Part shown: piece after piece, positions 10,556 through 20,403 of the stretch
How the letters are laid out: each line of letters starts with the position of its first letter
Position numbering within the stretch: the first letter of the stretch is position 1
Assembly (NCBI GenBank): GCA_001632435.1
Contig: KV424004.1
Span: forward strand, 65,011 to 129,010
DNA from: Calocera cornea HHB12733
Lineage: Eukaryota; Basidiomycota; Dacrymycetes; Dacrymycetales; Dacrymycetaceae
DNA length: 64,000 bases
Direction of reading: 5' to 3'
The notes under the pieces: generated by a model
The model's input: the letters and a program-made list of their open reading frames with translations, nothing else
Databases searched by the model: none
What the model was told of the DNA's origin: nothing
Translations under genes and position numbers: made by a program

Positions 10556-10822
10556 CCGGGCGCCTTTATCCACTGGCCTTGCGGACAAGTCGGTGATGTT
10601 GGCCGTCAGATCACTCAAGCCCTGCAGCGCTTTTGAGAACTGGTCTTGCAGAGTGCGAGGTAGGGAAGGGTCTAGACTGAGATACTTAAGTTGTCAGGAG
10701 AGAAAATCCAGCGCCTCACACACAGACACTTACTGATAGGGGAGATCCGGGGCGGGAGTCTCTGTTGCTTCGGCGCTGGTGACGATTGAAAAGGCACTGC
10801 CAACTGTGTGGGCTTGAGCCAT
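10556..10822 (-). pseudogene. Protein kinase relic A, N-terminal exons
   Basis: An ATG at 10820-10822 opens a short exon (10734-10822), followed by an intron (10677-10733, GTAAGT to CAG) and an exon running to the retrotransposon. The encoded stretch before the insertion, ending LTANITDLSARPVDKGA, resembles the N-lobe entry of relics B and C, where the same position reads GRHGDIW and GAHGDTW. Removing the retrotransposon and one CCGGG rejoins it to 5614 in frame. This shows the element interrupted one gene. Confidence 0.7.
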
Positions 10823-11298
10823 GCTGATCTGCGTGTTTCGATCGCAAGTTGTAGTACCTATGCAAACCCTTCTGAACAAGCACTAGAGCGAAATCGGGGC
10901 AGATGCGTATAGGTGCCCTGAGAACCTATCTCGATGACAATGAGGTGTGCACGCATTATCGGCGAGCGGAGGTCAGACGGCATGGAGTGAGTAGTAGCTT
11001 CCGTGCCAGCACGTCACTTCTTTGGACCACATGAAGCTTATCCAGCGGATCGAGGGCCTTATAATGACACGCGTCCGAAGCCATAATGCTGTACAAGAGG
11101 TCAGTCTTGCATCACCGAGTTCACATGTCTCAGCTGGGAATTGGGGGCAGGAAACTGGTGGGTGCGGGTTGGCAGGTTTCCCTCCCTTGCTTTGAGTAGG
11201 TACATGATATTCGTCTGTCACAATGCCCGGCACATAGATACGTACTAAGATACTGCAATCAGGCCGTACACAGATAGCTTCGGAGCCTGGTCATGTCA
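10823..11298. other. Spacer between kinase relics A and B
   Basis: The upstream part would be the promoter of relic A. I see no other gene or clear repeat. Confidence 0.4.
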
Positions 11299-12400
11299 TT
11301 AAGAAGCCATCTCGTTATACAGGCCTGTCACGATGCCCAGTATCTGTACTAGCTCACAGGCGTTTGGCCTCTCCGCTGTCCCGCTGCGCCAGTACGTAGT
11401 CTTGCGCAATATCCCACACATCATCCCATGGTCCTCGACTCGCACCACGGGGCCTGGATGAGGCGGGTGCTCGCCGACCAGGACTGAACGAATGACAAGG
11501 AGTTCATCTGTGATGCGGCAGAACGCCATCCGCCCAACATAGACTTTGTAGACGACCACTTCAAACGAGTACAGCTCCGATTCAGGTGTATAAGGCCAGT
11601 CGTGCTGAGCCATAGCACAATCGCCAGGGGAGATCTGTTTCGGTGCTGTCCAGCGCGCCGAGTAGGGATAACTGGTGAACAAATTTAACTTGTCCCACTC
11701 GTGATCGCGCAAGAAGCCGGCAACAACGAAGCCTGCAACGCAAACTCGACTGGACGGTCCGACTAATACGTTTTCCTGGACACAGGGTTAAAACAGTCCA
11801 CTTCTGATGACGCAGCCATACAGTTCTCAGATTTCCACGAGAAATTAGAGGTCAAGCTAGTGCATGTATGACAAGCCTTGCGCAACATCGAGCAGCCTGC
11901 GCGTCTCAGTCAGCCCTCGTCGTCCTCACACTGTGCAATTCGGATCACCAGTAAAGACCGGGGTACAGATGCCGAACTCTAGGCGCAACCAGCACCGGGC
12001 CGTAAGGATCGTGTTCGCAAACTCCGTAGAGCTCCACGATGTTGATGTACTTCAGACGTGCCCCGAGTCTCAGCTCATTCATCAAGCGCTACAAGGGATT
12101 TCATTAGAGCTGACACATTTACCAATAACCCCTCAACGCACTTGATCTCTCTTTCGTTAGGAAATGCAAGTTCTCGATACCTCTCACGGTCTTGAGCGCA
12201 ACTGTTGCACGCACCATGCAGCTTGCCATATGTCGCCGTGTCGCCCACGGTCAGCTCGTCTTGTAGTGATATTGATGATGAAGCTGGTCAAATTGGATAT
12301 CGAGCTTGGAAGCTGATCGAGAATATCGTACGTGCTGGATTGGCGTGTGGGTGGTTCTATGTTGCTGATGGTAACGGCGGTCATCGTGAAGTCCTGCTAG
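11299..12400 (-). pseudogene. Protein kinase relic B
   Basis: Minus-strand kinase fragments in the correct order. GRHGDIWQAAW marks the N-lobe (about 12250), LLDVAQGLSYMH the alpha-E helix (about 11880), RWTAPKQIS the APE region (about 11640), ELYSFEVVVYKVYVGR the alpha-F region (about 11560), and RPNACELVQILG the C-lobe end (about 11350). APE has become APK, the DYSFG-type glycine is Glu, and frames shift between fragments. The HRD/HGD loop and DFG were not found intact. It is best read as a decayed copy of the same family as relics A and C. Confidence 0.7.
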
Positions 12401-13635
12401 CCCAGTACTGATGATCTGAGATGTACTAACAGGCCACAGTGCCTGCTATATTAGCAGCTCAGCAAGAGGTGGGATGTAACTGACATCGGGTAAGTAGCTG
12501 AGATATAAACGCATAACGCGAACGTGTGCGAACCGACATGTCGCCCATGAAGACTTGACTCCCCGCTTTCCCGGCGGCCTTCGCTGTATGCATTGCCGGC
12601 TTCATCTCTTCCAACCTACGTATCGACCGCATTCGCTCAGCCTGCTGATGATGGCCCATACAGTATCGGCCTATGAGGCAATGGCGGTTTCGGTGTCATG
12701 GCTCTGAGTTGGTGGGACGGGAGGAACTTTGTACGACGCGCGACAGAGCCGCGTCCTGAAGCGTCCTGCTTCTTGCCCGGCCTCGCCCTCCTCGCCTTCT
12801 TCCTCCTGCTGAATCACTTTCCTCGACACTCAGCCGTCCCAACGCTATTTGTGCTTCCAGCCGGTTGATCATGACGAGCCCATGCTAGCCGGCATCAGCT
12901 ACTGCTAGGCTGGCGCCGAAGTTCGCACTCCGCCGCATGATGGACAGCAACAGCAAGCGATCGCGGAGGGCTGAGGCGTCTCCTGCTCTCGAACACGTCG
13001 CACAATCTCGTGCGCTTTGCATATGACATGTGGGTAGTGATCGAGCGCAATTGTGCATGAGAGTCGATCGGTGCGCTCGTTCTCCCCTTCACTTGTCCTA
13101 GTCTGCCTATGCCCTGTCTGTGAGCCGCGCTGATGTTGCAACAGAGTACCTGCCTTGGCGACGGTGCCTGTGCCACGCTGCAGATCATGCAGCTCGATCT
13201 GTCACAAGCACGTGGCATCAGGACAAGGGCACATATCGGCGAGACCGTCACGCAACCTGAGGTGCGCTCTGGTACACGGCAGGGCTGCGACTATGTCATT
13301 CGGATGCCCGATCAGCGACGGAATCATGCGCGAACGGGATGGCAACTCGTCGACTATCTCATTCCACGTATGATCCAAGACGTTGTTGAGCAGAGGAGCG
13401 CTCGTCAGCCGCTGTTAGCCGGCTCGCGAGGCGGACTTGGGAGGGAACGGAGGGTGGTGTTGGGGCGTGCATGCTGGACCACCCCGATAACAGAGATAGC
13501 ATTGGCTCGTAACGTCTCATAAGACTTGGTCATGGTGTAACAATTCGTTACACATACACTTGCAGACCATGAGTATTATAGTACACCGTCCCCGACTACT
13601 GCTCTGCGCGCCCATGCCGTCAAGGAAGGAGAACC
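12401..13635. other. Intergenic stretch without recognised gene
   Basis: Several open frames exist on both strands (for example 12895-13251 minus and 13133-13522 plus). They overlap in opposite frames and resemble nothing I know. The part near 12410-12700 would be upstream of relic B. Confidence 0.4.
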
Positions 13636-14145
13636 GATGTGCGATGTGCGACCGCGTCATTCGTGCGGAATTGACACAGGGGAGGTATCTGGTTTGATGA
13701 GATCTGAGACTCTCCGGACCAGCTCTGTAGCGGTCGGCCGCTCATCCCGCAATCCAATGCATATGGCTACATCATACCGATCTCAGATTGCCATGTACCA
13801 CTGGAGGCTGAAGGGAGTGCATATAGACCAATGCTTGTGCAATGTCGAGAACCTGTGTTCCAATCAGCTCCCGTTCGTCTCTCTCCATGGAGTACTCACG
13901 AGTGGATAACCTTGTACCGTGGTTTCTTTCCCTTTGGCAGAGACAGACCAAGCTGTCATTGTCATAGTCTTGAGTGCAGCCTTCGCACCACCGTAGGATG
14001 CCTGCCATGTATCGCCGTGTGCACCGCTGGCAGCCTGTACGGTGGCTATAATGTCGATTAGAGCTGTCAGATTGGGCACCAACGTTTGAACATGGGTCAA
14101 TTCCGTCGTGTGTACTGATAGGATACTTTGAGGAGGGAAGCACAA
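13636..14145 (-). pseudogene. Protein kinase relic C
   Basis: Minus-strand remains of a third related kinase. GAHGDTWQASYGG followed by AALKTM marks the N-lobe (about 13970-14030), DIAQALVYMH then PPVVHGNLRS the alpha-E and catalytic-loop region (about 13780-13830), and RPTATELVRRVSDL the C-lobe end (about 13700). The catalytic loop reads HGN where HGD or HRD is expected, and the activation segment is missing between about 13750 and 13780. The short length and missing DFG and APE blocks mark it as a pseudogene. It ends ten bases from the target duplication of the Plavaka element. Confidence 0.65.
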
Positions 14146-14154
14146 GACTGAGAA

Positions 14155-14158
14155 TGCA
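14155..14158. repeat. Possible target-site duplication TGCA, left copy
   Basis: TGCA precedes the left TCAGCAAAAAC terminus and also follows the right terminus (22732-22735). The tetramer is its own complement, so it may instead be part of a 15-base inverted repeat, TGCATCAGCAAAAAC. Sequence alone does not decide this. Confidence 0.5.
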
Positions 14159-14169
14159 TCAGCAAAAAC
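14159..14169 (+). repeat. Left terminal inverted repeat of the Plavaka element
   Basis: TCAGCAAAAAC is the exact complement of 22721-22731. With the flanking TGCA the inverted identity is 15 bases. Confidence 0.75.
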
Positions 14170-14345
14170 CGGGGTTGCGGCGCGGCGCGGCAGACGCGCT
14201 GCCGCTCGAGAAGCGGGTGTCGCAACCCCCCAAGTCTGCCGCGCGGCAGACTTGGGAAGAAGCGCCTGGCGTGCGCCCAGACTGGGGGTGCCGCGCCAGA
14301 CGCTTCCGGAGCTCAGGGCTCTCTGGACGGATGCGGGGAGCCAGG
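14170..14345. repeat. GC-rich subterminal region with perfect palindrome
   Basis: A very GC-rich stretch. It includes a 22-base perfect palindrome at about 14245-14270 (arm AAGTCTGCCGC). Related CTGCCGCGCGGC-type sequence occurs inside the right end (22660-22715). Such subterminal palindromes are plausible transposase or host-factor contact sites. Confidence 0.6.
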
Positions 14346-14667
14346 ATTGCCTGATAAGGCAATCTTGGCACCATACTAGATAGTGTAGCAGCGCCGCTGG
14401 TGCACATCATGTATATTATCAATAGATACATATTTAATAATACATTCTGCCCGATATCTGTGTGCTTGGCCCCAATCTATGCTCGCTGACAGTTGCAACT
14501 GTCACTCACCGCTGACAGTTGAAACTGTCACTCATCATCTTTCTCATTATCGAAAGCACTAGAGGGAATGCGACCCCCACGAGTCCCTTCGAGGTCCTTT
14601 GAGGTGACCCGTGCATGTGCACTGGTTCAAGGCTGAGTACTGTTTGTTGATTGAATAGCAATGTCAC
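14346..14667. other. AT-rich left arm of the element with four octamers
   Basis: No gene is visible. Four octamers lie at 14487-14530 as two inverted pairs, followed by plain spacer up to the 3' end of the DUF6532-type gene. Confidence 0.5.
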
Positions 14668-16204
14668 TCACCAGGCTTGCTCAAAGATCCACACTTGAAG
14701 GGCGGCGCTTGCATTGGCCTTCTTGGACTTGAAAGCGTGCAGAGTGGCCAGATGATCTTCATACCGCCATCTCTCAATGGAGCGCCAGTCCTTGGCCTCC
14801 AACACTCCGCTCTTCCACTCGTCCAGGGCCCATTCAACCTGTCTCAACATCGTCAGTAGAGCTTAAGACAGGCAAACTGTCACTCACCGCCGCCGCCGAA
14901 ATGGCAATCGTCTGGAACGGAACTGGGTTGTACAACGCCTTCATGGCAATGCCCAATGCATCCTTATCTCGAAACCAGACCACATTAATAACCTCAGTCA
15001 GGGCGGGAGATCGATAGATGCGGCTGGTTGGATCTGAAGCATCCTACAAACTGTCAGTGACAGTTTCGCTGACAGTTGAGAACTTACTTGGTAAAGGAAG
15101 GCCATTCCGTCCAACAACTTGTCCACGCCCTTGATAATGAGGCTCGATGCATTCTGAGCATGGGAGTCGCAACTGGAACGCAAGCTTTCAGTCCACAATG
15201 GAGTGATGTAGTGGCTTTTGACAGCCGCCCTCGCAGCCTCAACTATCCGCGTCCGGAATTTCGAAGTAGTCTGACCCAACTGGAAGAAGCATAGTCAGTA
15301 TGTGACCAAGTGGACTGGCCCACACTTACATAGGCCGTATGGGTTTGCTTCAAAGGAATATCCAGACGGTGTTCTCTCTGCGCGGTGCGCAAGGCATCCT
15401 GAATGAGCTCGCCCTTCTCGGACCCTTCAGCATAAGGGTTGAGGGCACCCAGCAGCCCCCAATACACCTTTTTAGCTTCTCCTAAGAGGGTCTGTTCAGC
15501 GGGCATATGGTTCCGAATGAGGGCTTTGCCGACAATGCGTTGAGGAGGTGTGGGTGAGGGACTACGAGGCCGTTTGCGCCCGCTGACAGTTTGGTTACTG
15601 GGTTGAACTGTCAGCAGCCATACATCAAGAAGCTTAAACACATACTCTATCGGTGTCATCACCTCTGAAGAGCTGGAGCTGGAGCCCAAGATGGGACCTG
15701 GGCGCAATGCGGCACTGTCAGCAACATGTACTGGCAGCGCTGACAGTTCAACTGTCAGCGCTGACAGTTGGCAGCGCTGACAGTACATACCCGAGTTTGT
15801 GCTTGTGCGTGGGCGCCTGGGACTCCGTTGACGAGTCAGCTTATGCTCCTGTACATTGTCAGTATCATGTTTCGGTGGAAGAGTTAGATAATTACCCGAG
15901 CAATTCTCTGGGGATTGACTGGTGACAGTTCCAGCTCCGTCTCAGATTCTTCTTCGTTAGGGGGATTGAAGTCCGGATCATGCGCAGAGTGTGATTCTAT
16001 ATCACTATCTTCTCTGATATCCAGAGAAGAGGTTGCTCTGACTGGCCGACTAGGGCCGGGGACTCTGACAGTAGATGGCCGTGTTGTGCCTGCTGACAGT
16101 TTGAGTGACAGTTCTTGATACTTGCCCCAATGCTCACCAGATGTAGAGGCACGGGTCCCATACAGATTCGATATCGTCTGGGGACGATATCGGGTGTTGT
16201 ACAT
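14668..16204 (-). CDS. DUF6532-type protein carried by the transposon
   Basis: Starts at the ATG at 16202-16204 (MYNTRYRPQT). The first exon (to about 15898) encodes an acidic, Ser/Pro-rich region. Further exons follow a spliced, octamer-rich stretch and run to about 14668. The second half matches the style of DUF6532, a family common beside Agaricomycete transposases. Visible blocks are FRTRIVEAARAAVKSHY, KLLDGMAFLYQ, SPALTEVINVVWF, NPVPFQTIAISAAAVEWAL and DEWKSG. Introns fit near 15850-15897, 15720-15790, 15600-15650, 15280-15330, 15043-15090 and 14850-14890; several consist mostly of the octamer. The exact C-terminus is uncertain because the last frame ends at a GGTGAGTGA that could be a splice donor. 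Function is unknown. Confidence 0.65.
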
Positions 16205-16946
16205 GATGCAAGAATGGGAGGGGGTTGGGGGGGAGCCAAATTGATGACGGAGGAGGAGGAGGGGGAAGATGCAGACTGCGCCGGGAATCAGACGGGCCTT
16301 TATGTGCCGTCTGTCTGCCATGCCGGAAAACAAACAATGGCACTGTTGCACGTGAGGAAATGATATACTCCACCCGGAAGCTGATCACATTCCAGGCTTG
16401 GCTTGCGACACATTACACGTCGCACCCATGAGATTCCATTCAAACTGTCACTCCCCAATAGGGAGCGGTCAACATGAGGTATGCCCATCTGGCAAGCTCA
16501 TCCCAGCCCACAGTCAACCTCTTTGGACGGTTGGCCCTCCCAGTGAGCATTCCAGCGGATGGTACTTAGTTAATTCTACAAACAAGCATGGCCCAGGCCA
16601 CTGACAGCCCTCGCGTGTCGCGTGCCTACAGGACCCTGACCCCGCTGATGGCCCCCACTTTAAATGACGCTTCTCAGGGACCATCAATCAACAGACCCTG
16701 AGATGCATACATTACGCGCGTCATGATAGGGTTCATCTGGCGCAAACTGTCACTGACTTGATTGCCACAGTCAACACCATTTGCATGGTACTACGCAGCA
16801 ATGAGAATAGTCATTTGAGTGAATGAAAGAAGGAGAGTCTCCCTCTACAAACCATTCAAGTTTGGGTTGGCAGTAGTAGGCACGGTTGGAACTGTCAGCG
16901 AAACTGTCAGCACCTTTACCACCACCTCTAGACGTCTGCTTCACCA
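16205..16946. other. Divergent spacer between the DUF6532-type and transposase genes
   Basis: Lies between two divergently read genes and should hold both promoters. It contains five octamers and a block at 16625-16725 with AGGACCCTGA, TGACGCTTCTCAGGG and CCCTGAGATGC followed by ACGCGCGTCATG. That block returns inverted at 20000-20090. Confidence 0.55.
16625..16725 (+). repeat. Internal inverted repeat block, left copy
   Basis: The words AGGACCCTGA, GACGCTTCT and CCCTGAGATGC...ACGCGCGTCATG recur in inverted orientation at 20000-20090. The transposase gene lies between the two blocks. AGGACCCTGA occurs again at 20249 and a similar GACCCTGAG at 22650. A role in expression is a guess. Confidence 0.6.
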
Positions 16947-19940
16947 TTGTTGTTTCGTTCTATGGGTCACATTTCAACTAACAACATCTGGAAGGCTAAG
17001 AAACCCTTGGGTTGCTTGTGGTGCACCAAGACTTTCGAGAGTCACTCCAATCTCAATCGGCACCTGGGAAATGCTCCGCGCTGCCGGGCGGCAGAAACAC
17101 AACATCAAGCTGAAATCCTTAGTCGTCGGTCACACTTCCCAAACTGGTTGGAACCGCCCGACGTCGCGCCTGAAGACGAGCCTCGGTGGGACAATGAAGC
17201 GAGTGACAGTTGCAGTTACAACGTTATGGACGCCCAGTGGCCCAACCACAATATGCATACAACTGTCAGCGGCGCACCCGGCACCGCTGCACCATCCCAC
17301 CCATCCCCGTCAACACACACTGTCAGCTACATTGAGGAGTTCCCAGGTGCAGCTGGAATCAAACTGTCATCAGCAGCATGCGCCTTTCAAGAGCAGTTGG
17401 ACTCATGGGGGGGGGTCGCTGACAGTTCACGTCACTATGGCGCATTTCTAACTGCCCAGGAGTGGGAGCTGGCCAAATGGTTCAGAACCAGTGGGATCAG
17501 CAATACCAAGCTGGATGCGCTGCTTGATACGGCAGTGGTACGTGTTTAGATGCATTGTGGGACCCCAACCGTGCTAACTGTCAGCCAGCTCAGAAACCGC
17601 GAGGGGGCCACCTTCCACAACTCCAGGTCATTATTCCAGCTGGTAGACAGCCTCCCCCAGCCACCATCATGGATTTGCAAGCGCTATTCGATTGAATCAT
17701 CGATTCCGGAGAGTCCCCCCCAACAGGTGGAGATGTTTCATCGTGATCCCATTGAGGTGGTCCGGGAGCTTCTGGGCAACCCTCTCTTTGCCAATGATAT
17801 GAAATATACGCCTAGAAGAGTCTATACAACCTCAGAGAAGCAAGAGCGACTATACTCTGAGATGTGGGATGGTGATTGGTGGTGGGAAACCCAGGTGGGA
17901 ATATTTTGGCAAACTGTCACCCCAACTGTCACTGACAGTTTCGGACAGGAAAAGTTACCCAGTGGTGCAACCATTGCACCCCTCTTACTGGCAAGCGACA
18001 AGACCACTCTGTCACAGTTCACCAGCAATACCAAGGCATATCCCGTCTACCTGTCTGTGGGAAACCTCAGTAAAACCCGGAGAAGAAAGCCAAACCAACA
18101 TGGAATGGTTCTTGTGGCCTACCTCCCGGCCAACGGCCTCAAAGCTCTCATTCCAGATGAAAATAAGCGACGCTCTTCAGAGCGTCAGCTATTTCATGAC
18201 TGTATGAGCGACCTCCTGCAGCCTCTCATTGCGGCGGGTCGGGAGGGGGTACCTATGACATGTGGCGATGGTTATGTCCGAAGAATTTTCCCCCTGTTGG
18301 CCGCCTACATTGCCGATTATCCTGAACAATGTCTCATCGGTTGCTGCAAATATGGATCTTGTCCCCGTTGCATTGCTCCTGTCACCCAGAAAGGAGAATA
18401 TGAAGAGTTTCCACTCAGGAAACCATCCGACCTCGACCCGTGGCTTGGTGACAGTTCGGGTGACAGTTTGTCAGGGCAAGCCTTACACGACTACAAAACC
18501 TTCTGCAAATCCCAGCATCTGTTACCTGTAATCAGACCCTTTTGGATCAACCTTCCTCACGTCAACATCTATAATACTTTCACCCCGGATGGGTTGCATG
18601 AGCTACATAAAGGCATCTTCAAGGATCACCTTCTCAAGTGGTGTATTGATCTTTGCGGCAAAGAAGAGCTCGACAATCGATTCCGCTGCGTTCCACCCCA
18701 TTCGGACCTCAAACACTTCAAATTGGGTGTGTCCAGTCTCAGCCAGACCACCGGAAAAGAACACAAGCACATGGAGAAGGTGTTGATTGCCCTTCTTCAG
18801 GGTTCACCTGGAACTGTCAGCGCCCAAACCCAACTGTCAGCGCGCGCCATTCTTGACTTTATCTATCTGTCACATCTCACTGCACACTCGGACACGACTC
18901 TCAGACACATGGAGCAGTCTCTGCAGCAATTTCATGCCAACAAGTCACGCGGGTTTGCGAAGACAGCCAAACCCATTGACTGGCACGGCATCCACAAACT
19001 GCACAAGCTCATGCACTACGTCCAGTCCATTCGCCAATTGGGTCCTCCAGATAACTTTGACAGTGAGCTCCCTGAGCGCTTGCATATCGACTATGCCAAG
19101 GATGGCTATCGTGCTGGAAACCGGTTGGACATCACCCACCACATGACCATATGGCTGCGCCGGTTTGAAGTGATCCAAAAGCAAACACAATTCCTTGCCT
19201 GGATCGATCAGCTCAAGAGAACTCCCACATTTGAGAACGTTCCAGCAGAGATTCCGGCCACAAACCCGCGAGAACTTGCCCGTTGGCCCCCATTCAGCAA
19301 GGTGACAGTTGGCCAACTGTCAGCCAAATTCGAAATCCCCAACATCATTCCCCTCTTGCATGAGTTCATCGACCAACATCTGACAGAATGCACATGGAGA
19401 CCCTCAGAAGACACCCGCTTTGACTGCTATGTCAAGCTGATCAAGCAAGTCCCACCTCCTCCAGGGCTGCTGACAGTTTTGCATAATGTCATTCATTGTC
19501 GACCTGGGCGTGCAGCTTTTGGACGACAGCCTGCCAGACGACCTCAATACGATACTGTGGTGATCCAAAGCGACTCCAAGAACCGTCAGGCTGGGCTGAC
19601 AGGGGTATCATTTGCCCGACTGAGATGCCTACTACAGGTGGCCTCACCCAACGATCTCCCTACTGGAGTGGTTTTTGCTTATGTTGAATGGTTCAGTGAC
19701 CCCCAAGCTGCAGGCAACAAGCTCTCAGAGCTGACCAAGATGAAGCCAGGGGGAAGAAGGAGAATTGGTGAGATTATTTATGTGGGAAGCATTGTCCGAT
19801 CTTGCCACTTGATCCCCTCATTTGGACGGACAGTACCCCCATCCCTGGAGTCAACCACAGCACTGGACACTTCTAATTCGTTTATTATCAACCCTTACAT
19901 AGATCCCCATACATTCTTGGCGCTGTATAACTTTTCCTAA
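16947..19940 (+). CDS. Plavaka-type transposase with N-terminal zinc finger
   Basis: Two exons, 16947-17537 and 17589-19940, join in phase over a GTACGT...CCAG intron and give 980 residues. That is the usual size for this family. Near residues 25-50 is a zinc finger, CLWC...HLGNAPRC. Then come the blocks I associate with Plavaka transposases: WWWETQ, SGATIAPLLLASDKTTLS, YPVYLSVGNLSK, HGMVLVAYLP, DYPEQCLIGCC followed by CPRC, and DGLHELHKGIFKDHLLKW. Catalytic acids of the CMC superfamily are likely in the ASDK and later blocks, but I cannot place them surely. The octamer is read inside the protein several times, for example as TVTPTVTDS at 17910-17945. No disabling change was seen. The start could also be the Met at 16962. 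Confidence 0.85.
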
Positions 19941-20403
19941 TAGGATGGAGTGCAACTGTCAGTGCTGACAGTTGCGCTGACAGTTGTAGCCGAAATAGGC
20001 AAGGACCCTGACTACCCCGCAGAAGCGTCAGGGTCCTGAGCAGATTGAGTTGCATGACGCGCGTTAAGCATCTCAGGGCCCTGACGGTAATGTGAATAGT
20101 CTTTTGCCTCTGTTGTAGGGTGACAGTTGGCGACAATGAAACTGTCACCTTCCCACAAGTTTTTTTTTAAAAAATATTTGGAGAAATAAAACACTTTTGG
20201 CTGTGTGAAATTGGTACATACAGTGCATCAGAGTCCAGCACCAATCAAGCAGGACCCTGAGTGGCAGTGATTATCCGCCTGATTCCGTGTCGCGCGACGC
20301 GCCCAACTGTCAGCAGATCTTCCAACATCTATCCCTGCGCCCTCTTTTACCACTGCTTAACGCACACCCCTCCTCAACTCCCACTTTTCTATACCTTTTC
20401 AAC
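19941..20403. other. Spacer between transposase and third transposon gene
   Basis: Contains six octamers, the inverted copy of the 16.6 kb block at 20000-20090, a T-rich run near 20160 and another AGGACCCTGA at 20249. It should hold the 3' end of the transposase transcript and the promoter of the next gene. Confidence 0.5.
20000..20090 (-). repeat. Internal inverted repeat block, right copy
   Basis: Read on the minus strand it gives CCCTGAGATGC, then ACGCGCGTCATG, AGGACCCTGACGCTTCT and a further AGGGTCCTT-type word. These match the block at 16625-16725 in rearranged order. Confidence 0.6.

Noticed and set aside
12895..13522. Overlapping open frames on both strands between kinase relics B and C
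   Set aside because: They lie in opposite frames over the same sequence, have no recognised motif and show no splice structure.
14101..14160. Left flank of the transposon as the missing 5' part of the duplicated membrane-protein gene
   Set aside because: Only about nine of ten bases next to the end resemble the paralogue; further left the sequence belongs to kinase relic C.
14487..14530. CRISPR-like array, suggested by regularly paired short repeats in the transposon
   Set aside because: Repeats are only 8 bases, occur in both orientations, lack fixed spacers and lie in a eukaryotic transposon.
14893..14905. A further CCCATTTCG-type motif (CGAAATGGCAATC)
   Set aside because: It lacks the third G and the flanking ACC, so it does not belong to the family seen in the first 5 kb.
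15243..15788. The long frame through 15720-15790 as uninterrupted coding sequence of the DUF6532-type gene
   Set aside because: The stretch is mostly octamer repeats read as LSALTVELSALP, with good donor and acceptor sites; removing it as an intron keeps the frame, so splicing is more likely.
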